Shown here in pieces: positions 40,324 through 49,091 of a DNA stretch of 64,000 bases. Position numbers and translations under genes: made by a program. How positions within the stretch are numbered: the stretch's first letter is position 1; each line of letters begins with the position of its first letter. The notes under the pieces are model-generated. The model worked only from the letters and a program-made list of their open reading frames with translations. It had not been told where the DNA came from and did no database searches. Source of the stretch: Variovorax gracilis (GTDB lineage Bacteria; Pseudomonadota; Gammaproteobacteria; Burkholderiales; Burkholderiaceae_C); NCBI RefSeq assembly GCF_030317115.1, contig NZ_JASZYF010000002.1, positions 124,001-188,000 on the forward strand, in the 5' to 3' direction.

Positions 40324-41082
40324 TCAGGCGAAGGCGCGTGCGGCCGGCGCCGAAACTCCGTCGTAGGCCCGCGCCGCGAGCGCGCATGCGAGAACCCGCG
40401 CCGGATCGACGAGCCTCAGCCCATCGACTGCCGTCGAGCCCTCCAGCCCGAGGGGAATCTCGGTGCATCCCATGACGATGGCCACCGGGCCATGACGCCG
40501 CGCCAGTTGCAGCGCGACTTCGCTCAGGCAGGCCTGCGCCAACGGCATGTCGCCCGCTTTCACGCCGTCGTAGATGCCGCGCATGAGCATCTGCCGCTCC
40601 TCGGCAAGCGGCAGGTGGCAGACCATGCCGGCGTCCGCCATGGCCTGCTCATAGAGACCGATGCGGTAGGTGCCCTCGGTCGCCATCAACGCGACGTCCC
40701 GCACGCCTTGCGACGCCAGATGCGCCGACACTTCGCGCGCGACGTGCAACACCTCGACCTGCGGAAAGCGCTCCTGCAAGGTGGCGTGCCACGCATGCGC
40801 CGTATTGCAGGCAATCGCCACCGCCCGGCTGCCCAGCGCCGCCAGCCGCCCCAATGCCTGCAGCATCGGCTCCAGCGGCTGATGCGCTCCGAGCCCTTCC
40901 GCCTCCAGCGCGCCACTCCGATCCGGCACCGGCACCTGCGCCAGCCAGTGCTCCGGAAAACCCTGATCCCGCACCGTCTCGCCCCTGGAGCGCATCCGCC
41001 GCGCACAGGCATCGACGAACAGCCGCACGAAATCCGCGCCCGCCGCCGGACCCATGCCACCGAGGATGCCAACGACTTGCAT
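40324..41082 (-). CDS. Aspartate/glutamate racemase family protein
   Basis: A 252-residue cofactor-independent amino acid racemase. The two catalytic cysteines lie in [10 protein letters not shown] and [10 protein letters not shown]; the phosphate-like binding start is [14 protein letters not shown]. The family interconverts L- and D-aspartate or glutamate. It lies 19 bp past the stop of a glutamate/aspartate-type binding protein and across a divergent promoter from a D-amino-acid dehydrogenase, so the cluster may import and convert acidic amino acids between enantiomers before oxidation. Confidence 0.9.
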   Translation of the reverse strand: MQVVGILGGMGPAAGADFVRLFVDACARRMRSRGETVRDQGFPEHWLAQVPVPDRSGALEAEGLGAHQPLEPMLQALGRLAALGSRAVAIACNTAHAWHATLQERFPQVEVLHVAREVSAHLASQGVRDVALMATEGTYRIGLYEQAMADAGMVCHLPLAEERQMLMRGIYDGVKAGDMPLAQACLSEVALQLARRHGPVAIVMGCTEIPLGLEGSTAVDGLRLVDPARVLACALAARAYDGVSAPAARAFA

Positions 41083-41101
41083 GACAGGCCTGCAGGTGTG
41101 C

Positions 41102-41986
41102 TCAGGTCGCCGGCTTGTCGCTGGGGGACTTGATGTTCTCGCGCAGCTGCGGGCTCATCGGCAGGTTCAGCGGCATGCCCTTGGGCGGGATCGGCTGCAT
41201 GAACCACTTGGTGTACATCTTCTCGAACTCGCCGCTCTTCATGAGGCCGGTGATGGTGTCGTCGACGAGCTTCTTGAATGCCGGGTCGTCTTTCGGCAGC
41301 ATGCAACCGTAGGGCTCGACCTGCAGCGCATCGCCGACCACTTCGAACTCGGCCGGATTCTTGGCGTTGGCGATCAGGCCGAACAGCAGGATATCGTCCA
41401 TCGCGAAGGCCACGGCACGGTCGCTTTCCACCAGCAGGAAGGCGTCGGCGTGGTCCTTGCCGAGCACGATGTCCATGTCGAGGCTCTTGTCGGTGTTGTA
41501 CTTTCGCATGACCAGCGCATTGGTAGTGCCGGTGGTGCTGGCCACGGTCTTCTTCGCGAGATCGCTGTAGTTCTTGATGCCCGAGGACTTCTTCACGAGC
41601 AGGCGCGTGCCGGTATAGAAGTGGTTGACGGCGAAGGCCACGTCCTTGCCGCGGGCGGTGTTGTTCGTGGTGGAGCCGCACTCCAGGTCGATGGTGCCGT
41701 TGGTGATGAGCGGGATGCGGTTCTGCGAAGTCACCGGCATCAGCGCCACTTCGAGGTTCGGCTTGTTGAGCTTCTTCTTGACCGCGTCCACCACCGCATT
41801 CGACAGTTCGACCGAGAAGCCGATCGGCTTGTTCGGACCGTCGAGGTAGCTGAAAGGCACCGACGATTCCCGATAGGCCAGCGTGATCTTGCCGGATTCG
41901 GCGATCTTGGCCAGGGTGTCGGCGGCTTGTGCGCCCGTGACGGCGGCGGCAAACAGGACGGCTGCCATCGATGCGGATAGTTTCAT
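41102..41986 (-). CDS. Glutamate/aspartate-type ABC transporter substrate-binding protein
   Basis: A 294-residue periplasmic protein (SBP_bac_3) with signal peptide cleavage near AQAAD. It has ITLAYRESSVPFSYLDG, the Arg of the carboxylate clamp in LITNGTIDLECGSTTNN with NTARGKDVAF, and FLLVESDRAVAFAMDD. The motif series matches GltI of the glutamate/aspartate transporter. No permease or ATPase is nearby. It is transcribed with the racemase from a promoter flanked by twin LysR boxes. Confidence 0.88.
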   Translation of the reverse strand: MKLSASMAAVLFAAAVTGAQAADTLAKIAESGKITLAYRESSVPFSYLDGPNKPIGFSVELSNAVVDAVKKKLNKPNLEVALMPVTSQNRIPLITNGTIDLECGSTTNNTARGKDVAFAVNHFYTGTRLLVKKSSGIKNYSDLAKKTVASTTGTTNALVMRKYNTDKSLDMDIVLGKDHADAFLLVESDRAVAFAMDDILLFGLIANAKNPAEFEVVGDALQVEPYGCMLPKDDPAFKKLVDDTITGLMKSGEFEKMYTKWFMQPIPPKGMPLNLPMSPQLRENIKSPSDKPAT

Positions 41987-42067
41987 GCGAGCCCTTTCGG
42001 TGGATTTGAAGTGAAACGAAGTGTAGGAAGCATTGGCCCGCACGTCACAATTCCTTTTGCACGCAAG

Positions 42068-42117
42068 CCCATGACCAAAAGTTATGGGTTCGACATCCCA
42101 TGAGCTTTGGCTATGGG
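42068..42117. promoter_or_regulatory. Two tandem 21-bp LysR-type boxes in a divergent promoter
   Basis: Two perfect dyads of the form CCCAT-N11-ATGGG: 42068-42088 and 42097-42117, 29 bp from start to start. Each contains the T-N11-A core of LysR-type regulators. The pair lies almost exactly midway between the divergent starts of the binding protein (81 bp from box 1) and the D-amino-acid dehydrogenase (82 bp from box 2). The LysR gene at 43443 is the likely partner. Confidence 0.75.
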
Positions 42118-42199
42118 CCGCGATGTTTTTGGCATTTCCCGACGGAGCGTGCCGCGCCTAGAGTCGGCGCATTCGAACTTCAAAGAGGGGGGAAACGTC

Positions 42200-43462
42200 A
42201 TGCGAGTGTGCGTGCTGGGGGCCGGCATCGTGGGCTTGGCCACGGCGTGGCAGTTGAACCGCGACGGGCATGAGGTGAGCGTGATCGACCGTGCCACCCC
42301 GGGCGCCGGTGCAAGCGGCGGCAATGGTGCCCAGTTGAGCTATTCCTACGTGCAGCCGCTGGCGGACCCGTCGATCTGGAAGCAATTGCCGAAGCTGCTG
42401 CTCTCGCCCTCCTCCCCGCTCAAGCTGCGCCCGCAGCTCGATCTGCTGCAGTGGCGCTGGGGCATGGCTTTTCTGGCGGCCTGCAATGCGGAGACCTCGC
42501 GCGACACGACGGCCCGCCTTCTTGCCATGGCGGCACAAAGCCGCGCCGCGTTCGAGGAGATGCGTGCCGACATCGCGCCAGACTGTGATTTCTCGGCAAC
42601 GGGCAAGCTGGTGCTGTATGCCAGCGCATCGTCGCTCGAAGGGGCGCGTCGGCAACTCGAGTTGCAGCGTGTGCTCGGCAGCGAGCAGCGCCTCGTCACG
42701 CCGGAGGAATGCGTTGCGATCGAACCGGCGTTGGCCAGCTACCAAGGACAGATGGCCGGCGCGATCCACACGCCGAGCGAATGCGCGGCGGACTGTCTCA
42801 AGGTGTGCACGGAACTCGCAAATGCCTTGCGGGCGCGTGGCGTCCGCTTCATGCCCGGCACGGAGATCAAGGGTTTCGACGTGCGCGGCCGCCGGGTGGC
42901 GGCGGTGCAGACCGCAGCGGGCGACGTGGAAGCGGAGGCCTTCGTGATGGCGTTGGGCTCGGCATCGCACACGCTCGGGCGTCAGTTGGGGGCCTACCTG
43001 CCGGTCTATCCGCTCAAGGGCTACAGCATCACGGTGGAGGTCGATGCGACGCCGGGCGCGGCGCCACTGGTGAACGTGACGGACAGTGCCCGCAAGGTCG
43101 TGTTCGCGCGCATCGGTTCGCGGCTCCGGGTGGCGGGCATGGCCGAGCTGGTAGGGCACGACGCGAGCATTCCGGCTACGCGCATCGAGACGCTTGCGGA
43201 GGCGACCCGTGCCGTGTTTCCTGACGCCAGCCGGCTTGACGAATTGCATCCCTGGACGGGGATGCGGCCGGCGACGCCCACGGGTGTGCCGATCGTCGGG
43301 CGGCTTGCCCCTGCGCCCGCCAACATGCTATTCAACACGGGGCATGGCGCGCTGGGATTCACGCTGGCTTTTGGGTCGGCTCAAAGAGTGGCCCGCGAAC
43401 TTGAAGCGGGCACACCGGCCGGAGACACCCCTCTCCAACGCGTCAACCCATCTGCTCGATAG
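42200..43462 (+). CDS. FAD-dependent D-amino-acid dehydrogenase (DadA paralogue)
   Basis: A 420-residue flavoenzyme of the DadA family: VCVLGAGIVGLATAWQL at the N-terminus, GASGGNGAQLSYSYVQPLAD where DadA has its ANAGQ motif, VYPLKGYSITVEV, and LFNTGHGALGFTLAFGSAQR near the end. The divergence in the active-site loop from the dadA at 14123 suggests a different substrate range. It is divergent from a binding protein and racemase for acidic amino acids and convergent with a LysR gene that overlaps its last 20 bases, supporting a D-glutamate or D-aspartate role, by context only. Confidence 0.88.
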   Translation: MRVCVLGAGIVGLATAWQLNRDGHEVSVIDRATPGAGASGGNGAQLSYSYVQPLADPSIWKQLPKLLLSPSSPLKLRPQLDLLQWRWGMAFLAACNAETSRDTTARLLAMAAQSRAAFEEMRADIAPDCDFSATGKLVLYASASSLEGARRQLELQRVLGSEQRLVTPEECVAIEPALASYQGQMAGAIHTPSECAADCLKVCTELANALRARGVRFMPGTEIKGFDVRGRRVAAVQTAAGDVEAEAFVMALGSASHTLGRQLGAYLPVYPLKGYSITVEVDATPGAAPLVNVTDSARKVVFARIGSRLRVAGMAELVGHDASIPATRIETLAEATRAVFPDASRLDELHPWTGMRPATPTGVPIVGRLAPAPANMLFNTGHGALGFTLAFGSAQRVARELEAGTPAGDTPLQRVNPSAR

Positions 43463-44345
43463 CCTCGCGCATGAACCGAGTGATGCTCCGTACCGCGACA
43501 GAATCCGGCCTCCCCGCAAATCGCAGCGCCCGAATAGGCACCGGAATGTGCGGCTCCAGCGTCAACACCTCGACCTTGGCGCGATCCGCAGAGTTCGCAG
43601 TACAGCCGTCGACCAGCGCAACGCCCAGCCCGTGGTGCGCCATCGCCAGGGCCGCGTGGTAGGTCTGCACCGTCACGACCGCCTGCTCAAAGCCAACGCC
43701 CGCCTGCCGGCAAGCCTGGCTGAGGCTGGTCCCGACCGGATCGCGGCTGTCCAGCCCCACCACCGGCAAGTTCACCAGATCGTGCAGCGCCACTGATCCA
43801 TTGCGCAGCAACGCGCGCGACAGCATGCCCTTGGGCGCAATGCACACCATGCGGCTGTCGGCAACCGACTCCTGGGTGAGTGACGGGTGCACTGCGGGAC
43901 TGAATGCGAAACCGACGTCCGCCTCCTGCAGCAACAACGCCGACATGATCTGCGGCGAGTGCAGCGACTCGACCGTTACCGCGATGCCCGGATGCTTCTC
44001 GCGAAAGCGCTTGAGCGCACGCGGCAGCACCTCGTAGCTCAGCGCCAGCACCGTGAGGATGCGCAACTCGCCCGCATCGCCGCCGGTTCGCAGATTGGCC
44101 GCGAGCCGCTGCACCTCGTCGAGTTGCGCGAACAGCCGCTCGATGTGCGGATACAGCGCCAGCGCCTCGGTGGTCGGCGTCAGTCGGCCCTTCGCACGCT
44201 GGAACAGCGAGAACCCGAGCTGGATCTCGGCATGCTGCAAGGTCCGGCTGACCGCAGGCTGCGTGATGTTGATGAGCCGTGCCGCCGCACTCACGCTCCC
44301 CGTGAGCATGATGGCGTTGAAGACCTCGATGTGGCGAAGACGCAT
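43443..44345 (-). CDS. LysR-family transcriptional regulator
   Basis: A 300-residue LysR protein. The HTH occupies residues about 1-60: LRHIEVFNAIMLTGSVSAAA, then RLINITQPAVSRTLQHAEIQ. The effector domain follows (LRILTVLALSYEVLPRALKR; ADVGFAFSPAVHPSL; MAHHGLGVALVDGC). ATG 44345 is preferred over TTG 44357. Located convergent with the D-amino-acid dehydrogenase, it probably controls the divergent cluster through the twin CCCAT-N11-ATGGG boxes. Its ligand is likely an amino acid, which is inference. Confidence 0.92.
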   Translation of the reverse strand: MRLRHIEVFNAIMLTGSVSAAARLINITQPAVSRTLQHAEIQLGFSLFQRAKGRLTPTTEALALYPHIERLFAQLDEVQRLAANLRTGGDAGELRILTVLALSYEVLPRALKRFREKHPGIAVTVESLHSPQIMSALLLQEADVGFAFSPAVHPSLTQESVADSRMVCIAPKGMLSRALLRNGSVALHDLVNLPVVGLDSRDPVGTSLSQACRQAGVGFEQAVVTVQTYHAALAMAHHGLGVALVDGCTANSADRAKVEVLTLEPHIPVPIRALRFAGRPDSVAVRSITRFMREAIEQMG

Positions 44346-44375
44346 CGCAGCTGACAAGAACAGGCTGTTTGGGCT

Positions 44376-45677
44376 TCAGGGCGCTGGCCGCGCCGACACC
44401 TTGCCGCGCGAGATGTCCATGATCAACTGCGCGGCAAGGTAGAGCCGCGGCTCGATGGAGTCCACCAGCACGTACTCGGCGTCAGCCGAATGCGCGCCAA
44501 AGCCCTGCAGCCCGAAGCGCTCGACCACGGCCGCCTTGGTCTTGAGAGCGGCGAAGGCCGCATCGGTGCCGCCACCGGCGACCTTGTCGTCCGCGCCCAG
44601 TTCCTTGCCGAGTTCCTTGTAGATCTGCTGTGCGTGCAACGCGAGGGCGCGCGAGGCGTCCGTGGCTTCCAGCGGCGGGCGCCGGCGCTCGAACTTCATC
44701 TCGACCTTGGCCTGCGGAATCAGTTGCTTCTTGACGCGCTCCTGCACCTGCTGCTCGATGCGGTCGTAGTCGCTGACCTTCAGCACCCGCACGTCCGCGC
44801 TTGCCGTGGCTGTCGCCGGAATCACATTCCGGTTGGAACCCGAACGCGAGACGGTCCAGTTCATCTTCAGGCCCGTCGCCGGATCGGACAGGTCGCGCAT
44901 CTGAAGGATCTGGTGCGACAGTTCGTACAGGGCATTCACGCCCAGCTCAGGCGCGGAACCCGCATGCGAGGCCTTGCCAGTCACGTTGAGTGTCACCGAG
45001 GCGATGCCCGCGGTGGCGAGCGACAGCTTGTCTTCCTTGACCGAGGATCCCTCGAACGACATCACGACATCGTGCTCCCCGCCCAGGCGCGTGATGAGCG
45101 TGCGAGCGCCGGGCGAACTGATTTCCTCGTCGCCATTGATCAGCACCGTGAGCGTGCCGTAGTCCTTGAAGTCCATCGCCTTCAGCAGCGCGATCGTGTG
45201 CGCGATGACCGCTATCCCCTGCTTGTCGTCCGCAATCCCGAGGCCATAGGCCTTGTCACCCTCGACGCGGAAAGGCTGGTTGTTCAGCATGCCGATCTGA
45301 TACACGGTATCCATGTGCGCGATCAGCATGATCTTCTTGGTGCCCGTGCCCTTGAAGGTCGCGCGCATTACCTTGCCGATCTTCTCCGGCGTGTCCTCCA
45401 TCCGATAGGCGTCGGCCGAAGGATCGATGAGCTCCACCTGACCACCAAGCGCCTTGAACTTGCCGGCGATCAGATTGGCAATCTTGTCGAGCCCCTCCAG
45501 ATCGCGACTGCCCGACTCGATCGAGACCAGTTGATTCAGCGTCTCCAGAAGTGCCGGCTTTTCCTTCGCGGCAAGCGAAGCGATGCGTTGATCGGGCGCA
45601 GCAGAGGCACACGTACAAGCCGCCGCAAGCGCAGCGAGCAATAAGGCCTTCCGCCCCGTAGCAATAGCAGTGTTCAT
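44376..45677 (-). CDS. Exported M20-family glutamate carboxypeptidase-like metallopeptidase (paralogue 2)
   Basis: A 433-residue M20 peptidase with a signal peptide (LLAALAAACTCASAAP). Metal motifs: LIAHMDTVYQ, GIADDKQGIAV, the Glu pair in INGDEEISS, AGGGTDAAFA, and a C-terminal His in GAHSADAEY. It resembles carboxypeptidase G2. It is a paralogue of the protein at 36229-37494: both share the ESGS start of the catalytic domain and the SHAGSAPELG/SHAGAAPELG dimer-domain motif. Release of glutamate in the periplasm would feed the adjacent glutamate/aspartate-type binding protein, an inference from position. Confidence 0.88.
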   Translation of the reverse strand: MNTAIATGRKALLLAALAAACTCASAAPDQRIASLAAKEKPALLETLNQLVSIESGSRDLEGLDKIANLIAGKFKALGGQVELIDPSADAYRMEDTPEKIGKVMRATFKGTGTKKIMLIAHMDTVYQIGMLNNQPFRVEGDKAYGLGIADDKQGIAVIAHTIALLKAMDFKDYGTLTVLINGDEEISSPGARTLITRLGGEHDVVMSFEGSSVKEDKLSLATAGIASVTLNVTGKASHAGSAPELGVNALYELSHQILQMRDLSDPATGLKMNWTVSRSGSNRNVIPATATASADVRVLKVSDYDRIEQQVQERVKKQLIPQAKVEMKFERRRPPLEATDASRALALHAQQIYKELGKELGADDKVAGGGTDAAFAALKTKAAVVERFGLQGFGAHSADAEYVLVDSIEPRLYLAAQLIMDISRGKVSARPAP

Positions 45678-45713
45678 CAGTTCTCAAATCTCTCGACGTT
45701 AAAGGATCCATGA

Positions 45714-45813
45714 CCAGGAATACCGCGGAACCGGCTCCGCCGGGCCGCAGGTATTGCCCCCCGGTCAGGGGGCAGGCGAAGCGGCACGAAGTGCGCGCAG
45801 GCTGGGGGCGAGC
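45714..45813 (-). repeat. Dispersed intergenic repeat, family A, copy 5 (reverse orientation)
   Basis: Read on the minus strand, the right half is GGCGGAGCCGGTTCCGCGGT then ATTCCTGG and the left half begins CTCGCCCCCAGC. The centre differs from copy 4 and contains a CCCCCTGACCGGGGGG dyad. It fills the gap between the polA stop and the M20 peptidase start, directly after polA in its direction of transcription. Confidence 0.82.
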
Positions 45814-45817
45814 AAAT

Positions 45818-48610
45818 CTAGTGGGCCTTGTCCCAATTGGCCCCGAAGCCGATCTCCGCCAGCAACGGCACCTGGAGGTCCGCCACGCCGGCCATGAGCC
45901 GCGGGATCTCGGTGCGCACCCACTCGACCTCGCCCTCAGGCACTTCGAACACCAGTTCGTCGTGCACCTGCATGATCATCTTCGTGCCGCGCTTCTCGGC
46001 GTCGAGCACGTCCTGCACCTTGACCATGCTGAGCTTGATGAGATCGGCCGCGGTGCCCTGCATCGGCGCGTTGATCGCGGCGCGTTCGGCACCGCCGCGG
46101 CGCGGGCCGTTCGGCGAGTTGATCTCGGGCAGGTAGAGGCGGCGGCCGAAGACGGTCTCCACATAGCCCCGCTGCTTGGCAAGCGCCTTTGTCTCGTCCA
46201 TGTACTGCTTCACGCCCGGATAGCGCGCAAAGTAGCGCTCGATGTACGAGGCGGCCGCCTTGGTCTCGATGCCCAGGTTGCGCGCGAGCCCGAAGCTGCT
46301 CATGCCGTAGATCAGCCCGAAGTTGATGACCTTGGCATAGCGGCGCTGCTCGCTCGACACCTGGTCCACCGCGACCCCGAAGACTTCGCCGGCCGTCGCG
46401 CGGTGCACGTCGATGCCTTCCTTGAAGGCGCGCAGCAGCGATTCGTCGCCGCTGATGTGGGCCATGATGCGCAGCTCGATCTGCGAGTAGTCGGAACTCG
46501 CGATCACGCTGCCCGCCGGCGCCACGAACGCTTCGCGCACACGGCGGCCTTCAGGGGTGCGGATCGGGATGTTCTGCAGGTTCGGATCATTGCTCGACAG
46601 CCGCCCCGTCACCGCCACGGCTTGCGCGTAGTGCGTATGCACGCGGCCGCTGCGCGGATTGGCCAGCAGGCCGAGCTTGTCGGTGTAGGTGCCCTTGAGC
46701 TTCGACAAGCCCCGGTGCTCGAGGATCTTCGCGGGCAGCGGGAAGTCCTCGGCGAGTTTTTCCAGCACCTCTTCGTCGGTGCTCGGCGCGCCGCTCGGCG
46801 TCTTCTTGATGATCGGCAGGCCCAGCTTGGTGAAGAACACCTCGCCGATCTGCTTGGGCGATCCGAGATTGAAGGGCTGGCCCGCGAGCTCGTAGGCCTC
46901 CTGCTCCAGCGCCATGATGCGCTTGCCGAGTTCGTTGCTTTGCGCGGACAGTGTGGGCGCATCGATCAGGACGCCATTGCGCTCGATTCGGTAGAGCGTT
47001 TCGCTCGACGCCATCTCCAGCTCGTAGACGAAGCGCAGTTTCTCGTTGGCTTCGAGTTGGGGCCACAGTGCATGGTGCACGTCCAGCGTCTGGTCCGAGT
47101 CTTCGCACGAATACTCGGCGGCCTTCTCGATGGACACCTGGCTGAACGGAATCTGGTGCGCCCCCTTGCCGCACAGGTCCTCGTAGTCGATGCCGCTGCG
47201 CCCCAGGTGCCGCTCCGCCAAGCTGGCGAGCCCGTGCGGCTTGTGCACTTCGAGCACGTAGCTCTGCAGCATGGTGTCATGCGCATAGCCTTGCACCTCG
47301 ATGCCGTGGTTGGCGAACACATGGCGGTCGTACTTGATGTGCTGGCCCAGCTTCTTCTTCGCGCCGTTCTCGAGCCACGACTTCAGCTTCGCGAGCACTT
47401 CGTCCCGCGGCAGTTGCACCGGCGCATCGGGATAGTTGTGGCCGACCGGGATGTACGCGGCTTCGCCTGGCTTCACGCTGAAGCTCAGGCCGACGATCTC
47501 GGCGCGCATCTCGTCGAGCGAGTTCGTTTCCGTGTCGATCGCCACCAGTTCGGCAGCCTTGAGCTTCTCGAGCCAGGCATCGAAGACCTCCCAGCTCATC
47601 ACGGTGTCGTAGACCAGGTTGGTCGCCTTGGAGGCGGCCTCGAAGCTCGGATCGTCAAAAAGGCCTGTGCCGCCTTCCGGGCCCTTGCGTTTCCTGTTTT
47701 CCTCGATCAGCTCGGGCTGCACCTCGTGCGCCTCCAGCGTCTTCACGAGGCTCTTGAAACCGTACTGTTCGTAAAAGGCCTTCAGGCCGTCCGTCTGCTG
47801 CGGACCGATGGCTATCGCGTCGAGCGCGGGCAGGCCGCTCACGTGGCCATCCAGATCGCAATCGGTGCGAATGGTCACGAGACGCCGCCCCTGCGGGAGC
47901 CAGTCCAGCGCCTTGCGGAGGTTTTCGCCGGCCTGGCCCTTGACCTCGGCGGCGTTCGCGATCAGGCCGTCGAGCGAGCCGTACTGGAGCAACCACTTGG
48001 CAGCGGTCTTCGGGCCGACCTTTTCCACGCCGGGAACGTTGTCAACGGTGTCGCCCACCAGGGTCTGGTAGTCGATCATCAGGCTCGGCGGCACGCCGAA
48101 TTCGGCCGTCACGCCCGCCACGTCGCGCTTCTTGCCGTTCATCGTGTCGATGATGGTGATGTGCTCGTCGACCAGTTGGCTCAGGTCCTTGTCGCCGCTG
48201 GACACGATCACCTCGACGCCCTGGCTGGCGGCCATGCGCGCGAGCGTGCCGATCACGTCGTCGGCCTCGACATCGGGCACGCACAGCACCGGCCAGCCGA
48301 GCATCCTGACCACCTGGTGGATCGGCTCGACCTGGCTGCGCAGGTCGTCGGGCATCGGCGAACGGTTCGCCTTGTACTCGGGGTACCAGTCGTCGCGGAA
48401 GGTCCTGCCCGGCGCGTCGAAGATGCAGGCCGCATAGTCGGCCCGCACCTCCCGGCGCAGGGCCTGCATCATGTTGATCATTCCCCGGATGGCGCCGGTC
48501 GCGGGGCTGCTGTTGTCCCCCGGTACGGCGCGAAGGTCGGGCATCGCATGGAAGGCGCGGTAAAGGTAGCTCGATCCGTCGACGAGCAGCAGCGTTTTCT
48601 TGTCGGTCAT
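45818..48610 (-). CDS. polA: DNA polymerase I
   Basis: A 930-residue polymerase with three domains. Residues 1-290 form the 5'-3' exonuclease (LLLVDGSSYLYRAFHAMPDL; DVEADDVIGTLA; VSSGDKDLSQLV). The 3'-5' exonuclease domain follows, with its first metal motif IDTETNSLDEM intact, so proofreading is likely kept. The polymerase domain has SSDYSQIELRIMAH, the finger helix RRYAKVINFGLIYGMS, and the catalytic MQVHDELVFEVP. ATG 48610 gives the usual length. Fills gaps and removes primers during replication and repair. Divergent from DUF2782-thrB. Confidence 0.97.
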   Translation of the reverse strand: MTDKKTLLLVDGSSYLYRAFHAMPDLRAVPGDNSSPATGAIRGMINMMQALRREVRADYAACIFDAPGRTFRDDWYPEYKANRSPMPDDLRSQVEPIHQVVRMLGWPVLCVPDVEADDVIGTLARMAASQGVEVIVSSGDKDLSQLVDEHITIIDTMNGKKRDVAGVTAEFGVPPSLMIDYQTLVGDTVDNVPGVEKVGPKTAAKWLLQYGSLDGLIANAAEVKGQAGENLRKALDWLPQGRRLVTIRTDCDLDGHVSGLPALDAIAIGPQQTDGLKAFYEQYGFKSLVKTLEAHEVQPELIEENRKRKGPEGGTGLFDDPSFEAASKATNLVYDTVMSWEVFDAWLEKLKAAELVAIDTETNSLDEMRAEIVGLSFSVKPGEAAYIPVGHNYPDAPVQLPRDEVLAKLKSWLENGAKKKLGQHIKYDRHVFANHGIEVQGYAHDTMLQSYVLEVHKPHGLASLAERHLGRSGIDYEDLCGKGAHQIPFSQVSIEKAAEYSCEDSDQTLDVHHALWPQLEANEKLRFVYELEMASSETLYRIERNGVLIDAPTLSAQSNELGKRIMALEQEAYELAGQPFNLGSPKQIGEVFFTKLGLPIIKKTPSGAPSTDEEVLEKLAEDFPLPAKILEHRGLSKLKGTYTDKLGLLANPRSGRVHTHYAQAVAVTGRLSSNDPNLQNIPIRTPEGRRVREAFVAPAGSVIASSDYSQIELRIMAHISGDESLLRAFKEGIDVHRATAGEVFGVAVDQVSSEQRRYAKVINFGLIYGMSSFGLARNLGIETKAAASYIERYFARYPGVKQYMDETKALAKQRGYVETVFGRRLYLPEINSPNGPRRGGAERAAINAPMQGTAADLIKLSMVKVQDVLDAEKRGTKMIMQVHDELVFEVPEGEVEWVRTEIPRLMAGVADLQVPLLAEIGFGANWDKAH

Positions 48611-48706
48611 CGGGGCATTTTGCCGTGCCGGACGGCGGCCCCCGGCGCCGCGAAAGATCCTCACTTTGTTGTACCCCTCCGAAGAACGCGGACCTACAAT
48701 CTCTCC

Positions 48707-49084
48707 ATGTCCTCCTCCACGCTCCTCGTTCGCCGCAACCGGCTCGTTTCGCTGGTGTTGGCCTGCGCCGCGCCGAGCGCCGCTGTGTTTGCGCAGAATC
48801 CGCAGCCACCAGCTTCGACGCCCACCCAGGCGCAACCGGATCCGGACAAGGCCGCAGGCCGCCACAACCAGAAGATCGAGCGTATCCACGTCGAGGACCG
48901 CAACGCGACGGTCGACGAACTTCGTGTCGGCGGTCAGACAGAAAGCATCACCGTGAAGCCCGCCAACGGGCCGTCCTACCAGGTGATGCCCAACGAAACC
49001 GAACGCGTGCGCAATCAAGGGCAATCCGACCAGAGTTCCGGCGAGAACGGTTCCCGGGTCTGGTGGAACGTCTTCAAGTTCTGA
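48707..49084 (+). CDS. DUF2782 family periplasmic protein
   Basis: A 125-residue protein with a signal peptide (VSLVLACAAPSAAVFAQ). The C-terminal core has KIERIHVEDRNATVDELRVG, then QTESITVKPANGPSYQVMP, and ends RVWWNVFKF, as in DUF2782 proteins that sit between polA and thrB in many gamma- and betaproteobacteria. The function is unknown. A TACAAT (48695-48700) seven bases before the ATG could be a -10, but no -35 at proper distance was found. Confidence 0.8.
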   Translation: MSSSTLLVRRNRLVSLVLACAAPSAAVFAQNPQPPASTPTQAQPDPDKAAGRHNQKIERIHVEDRNATVDELRVGGQTESITVKPANGPSYQVMPNETERVRNQGQSDQSSGENGSRVWWNVFKF

Positions 49085-49091
49085 GCACGCA

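Noticed and set aside
45710..49084. A 1,124-codon open frame on the plus strand
   Set aside because: Up to 48706 it lies entirely antisense to polA and has the composition of a high-G+C shadow frame; only the last 126 codons, from ATG 48707, form a real gene (DUF2782).
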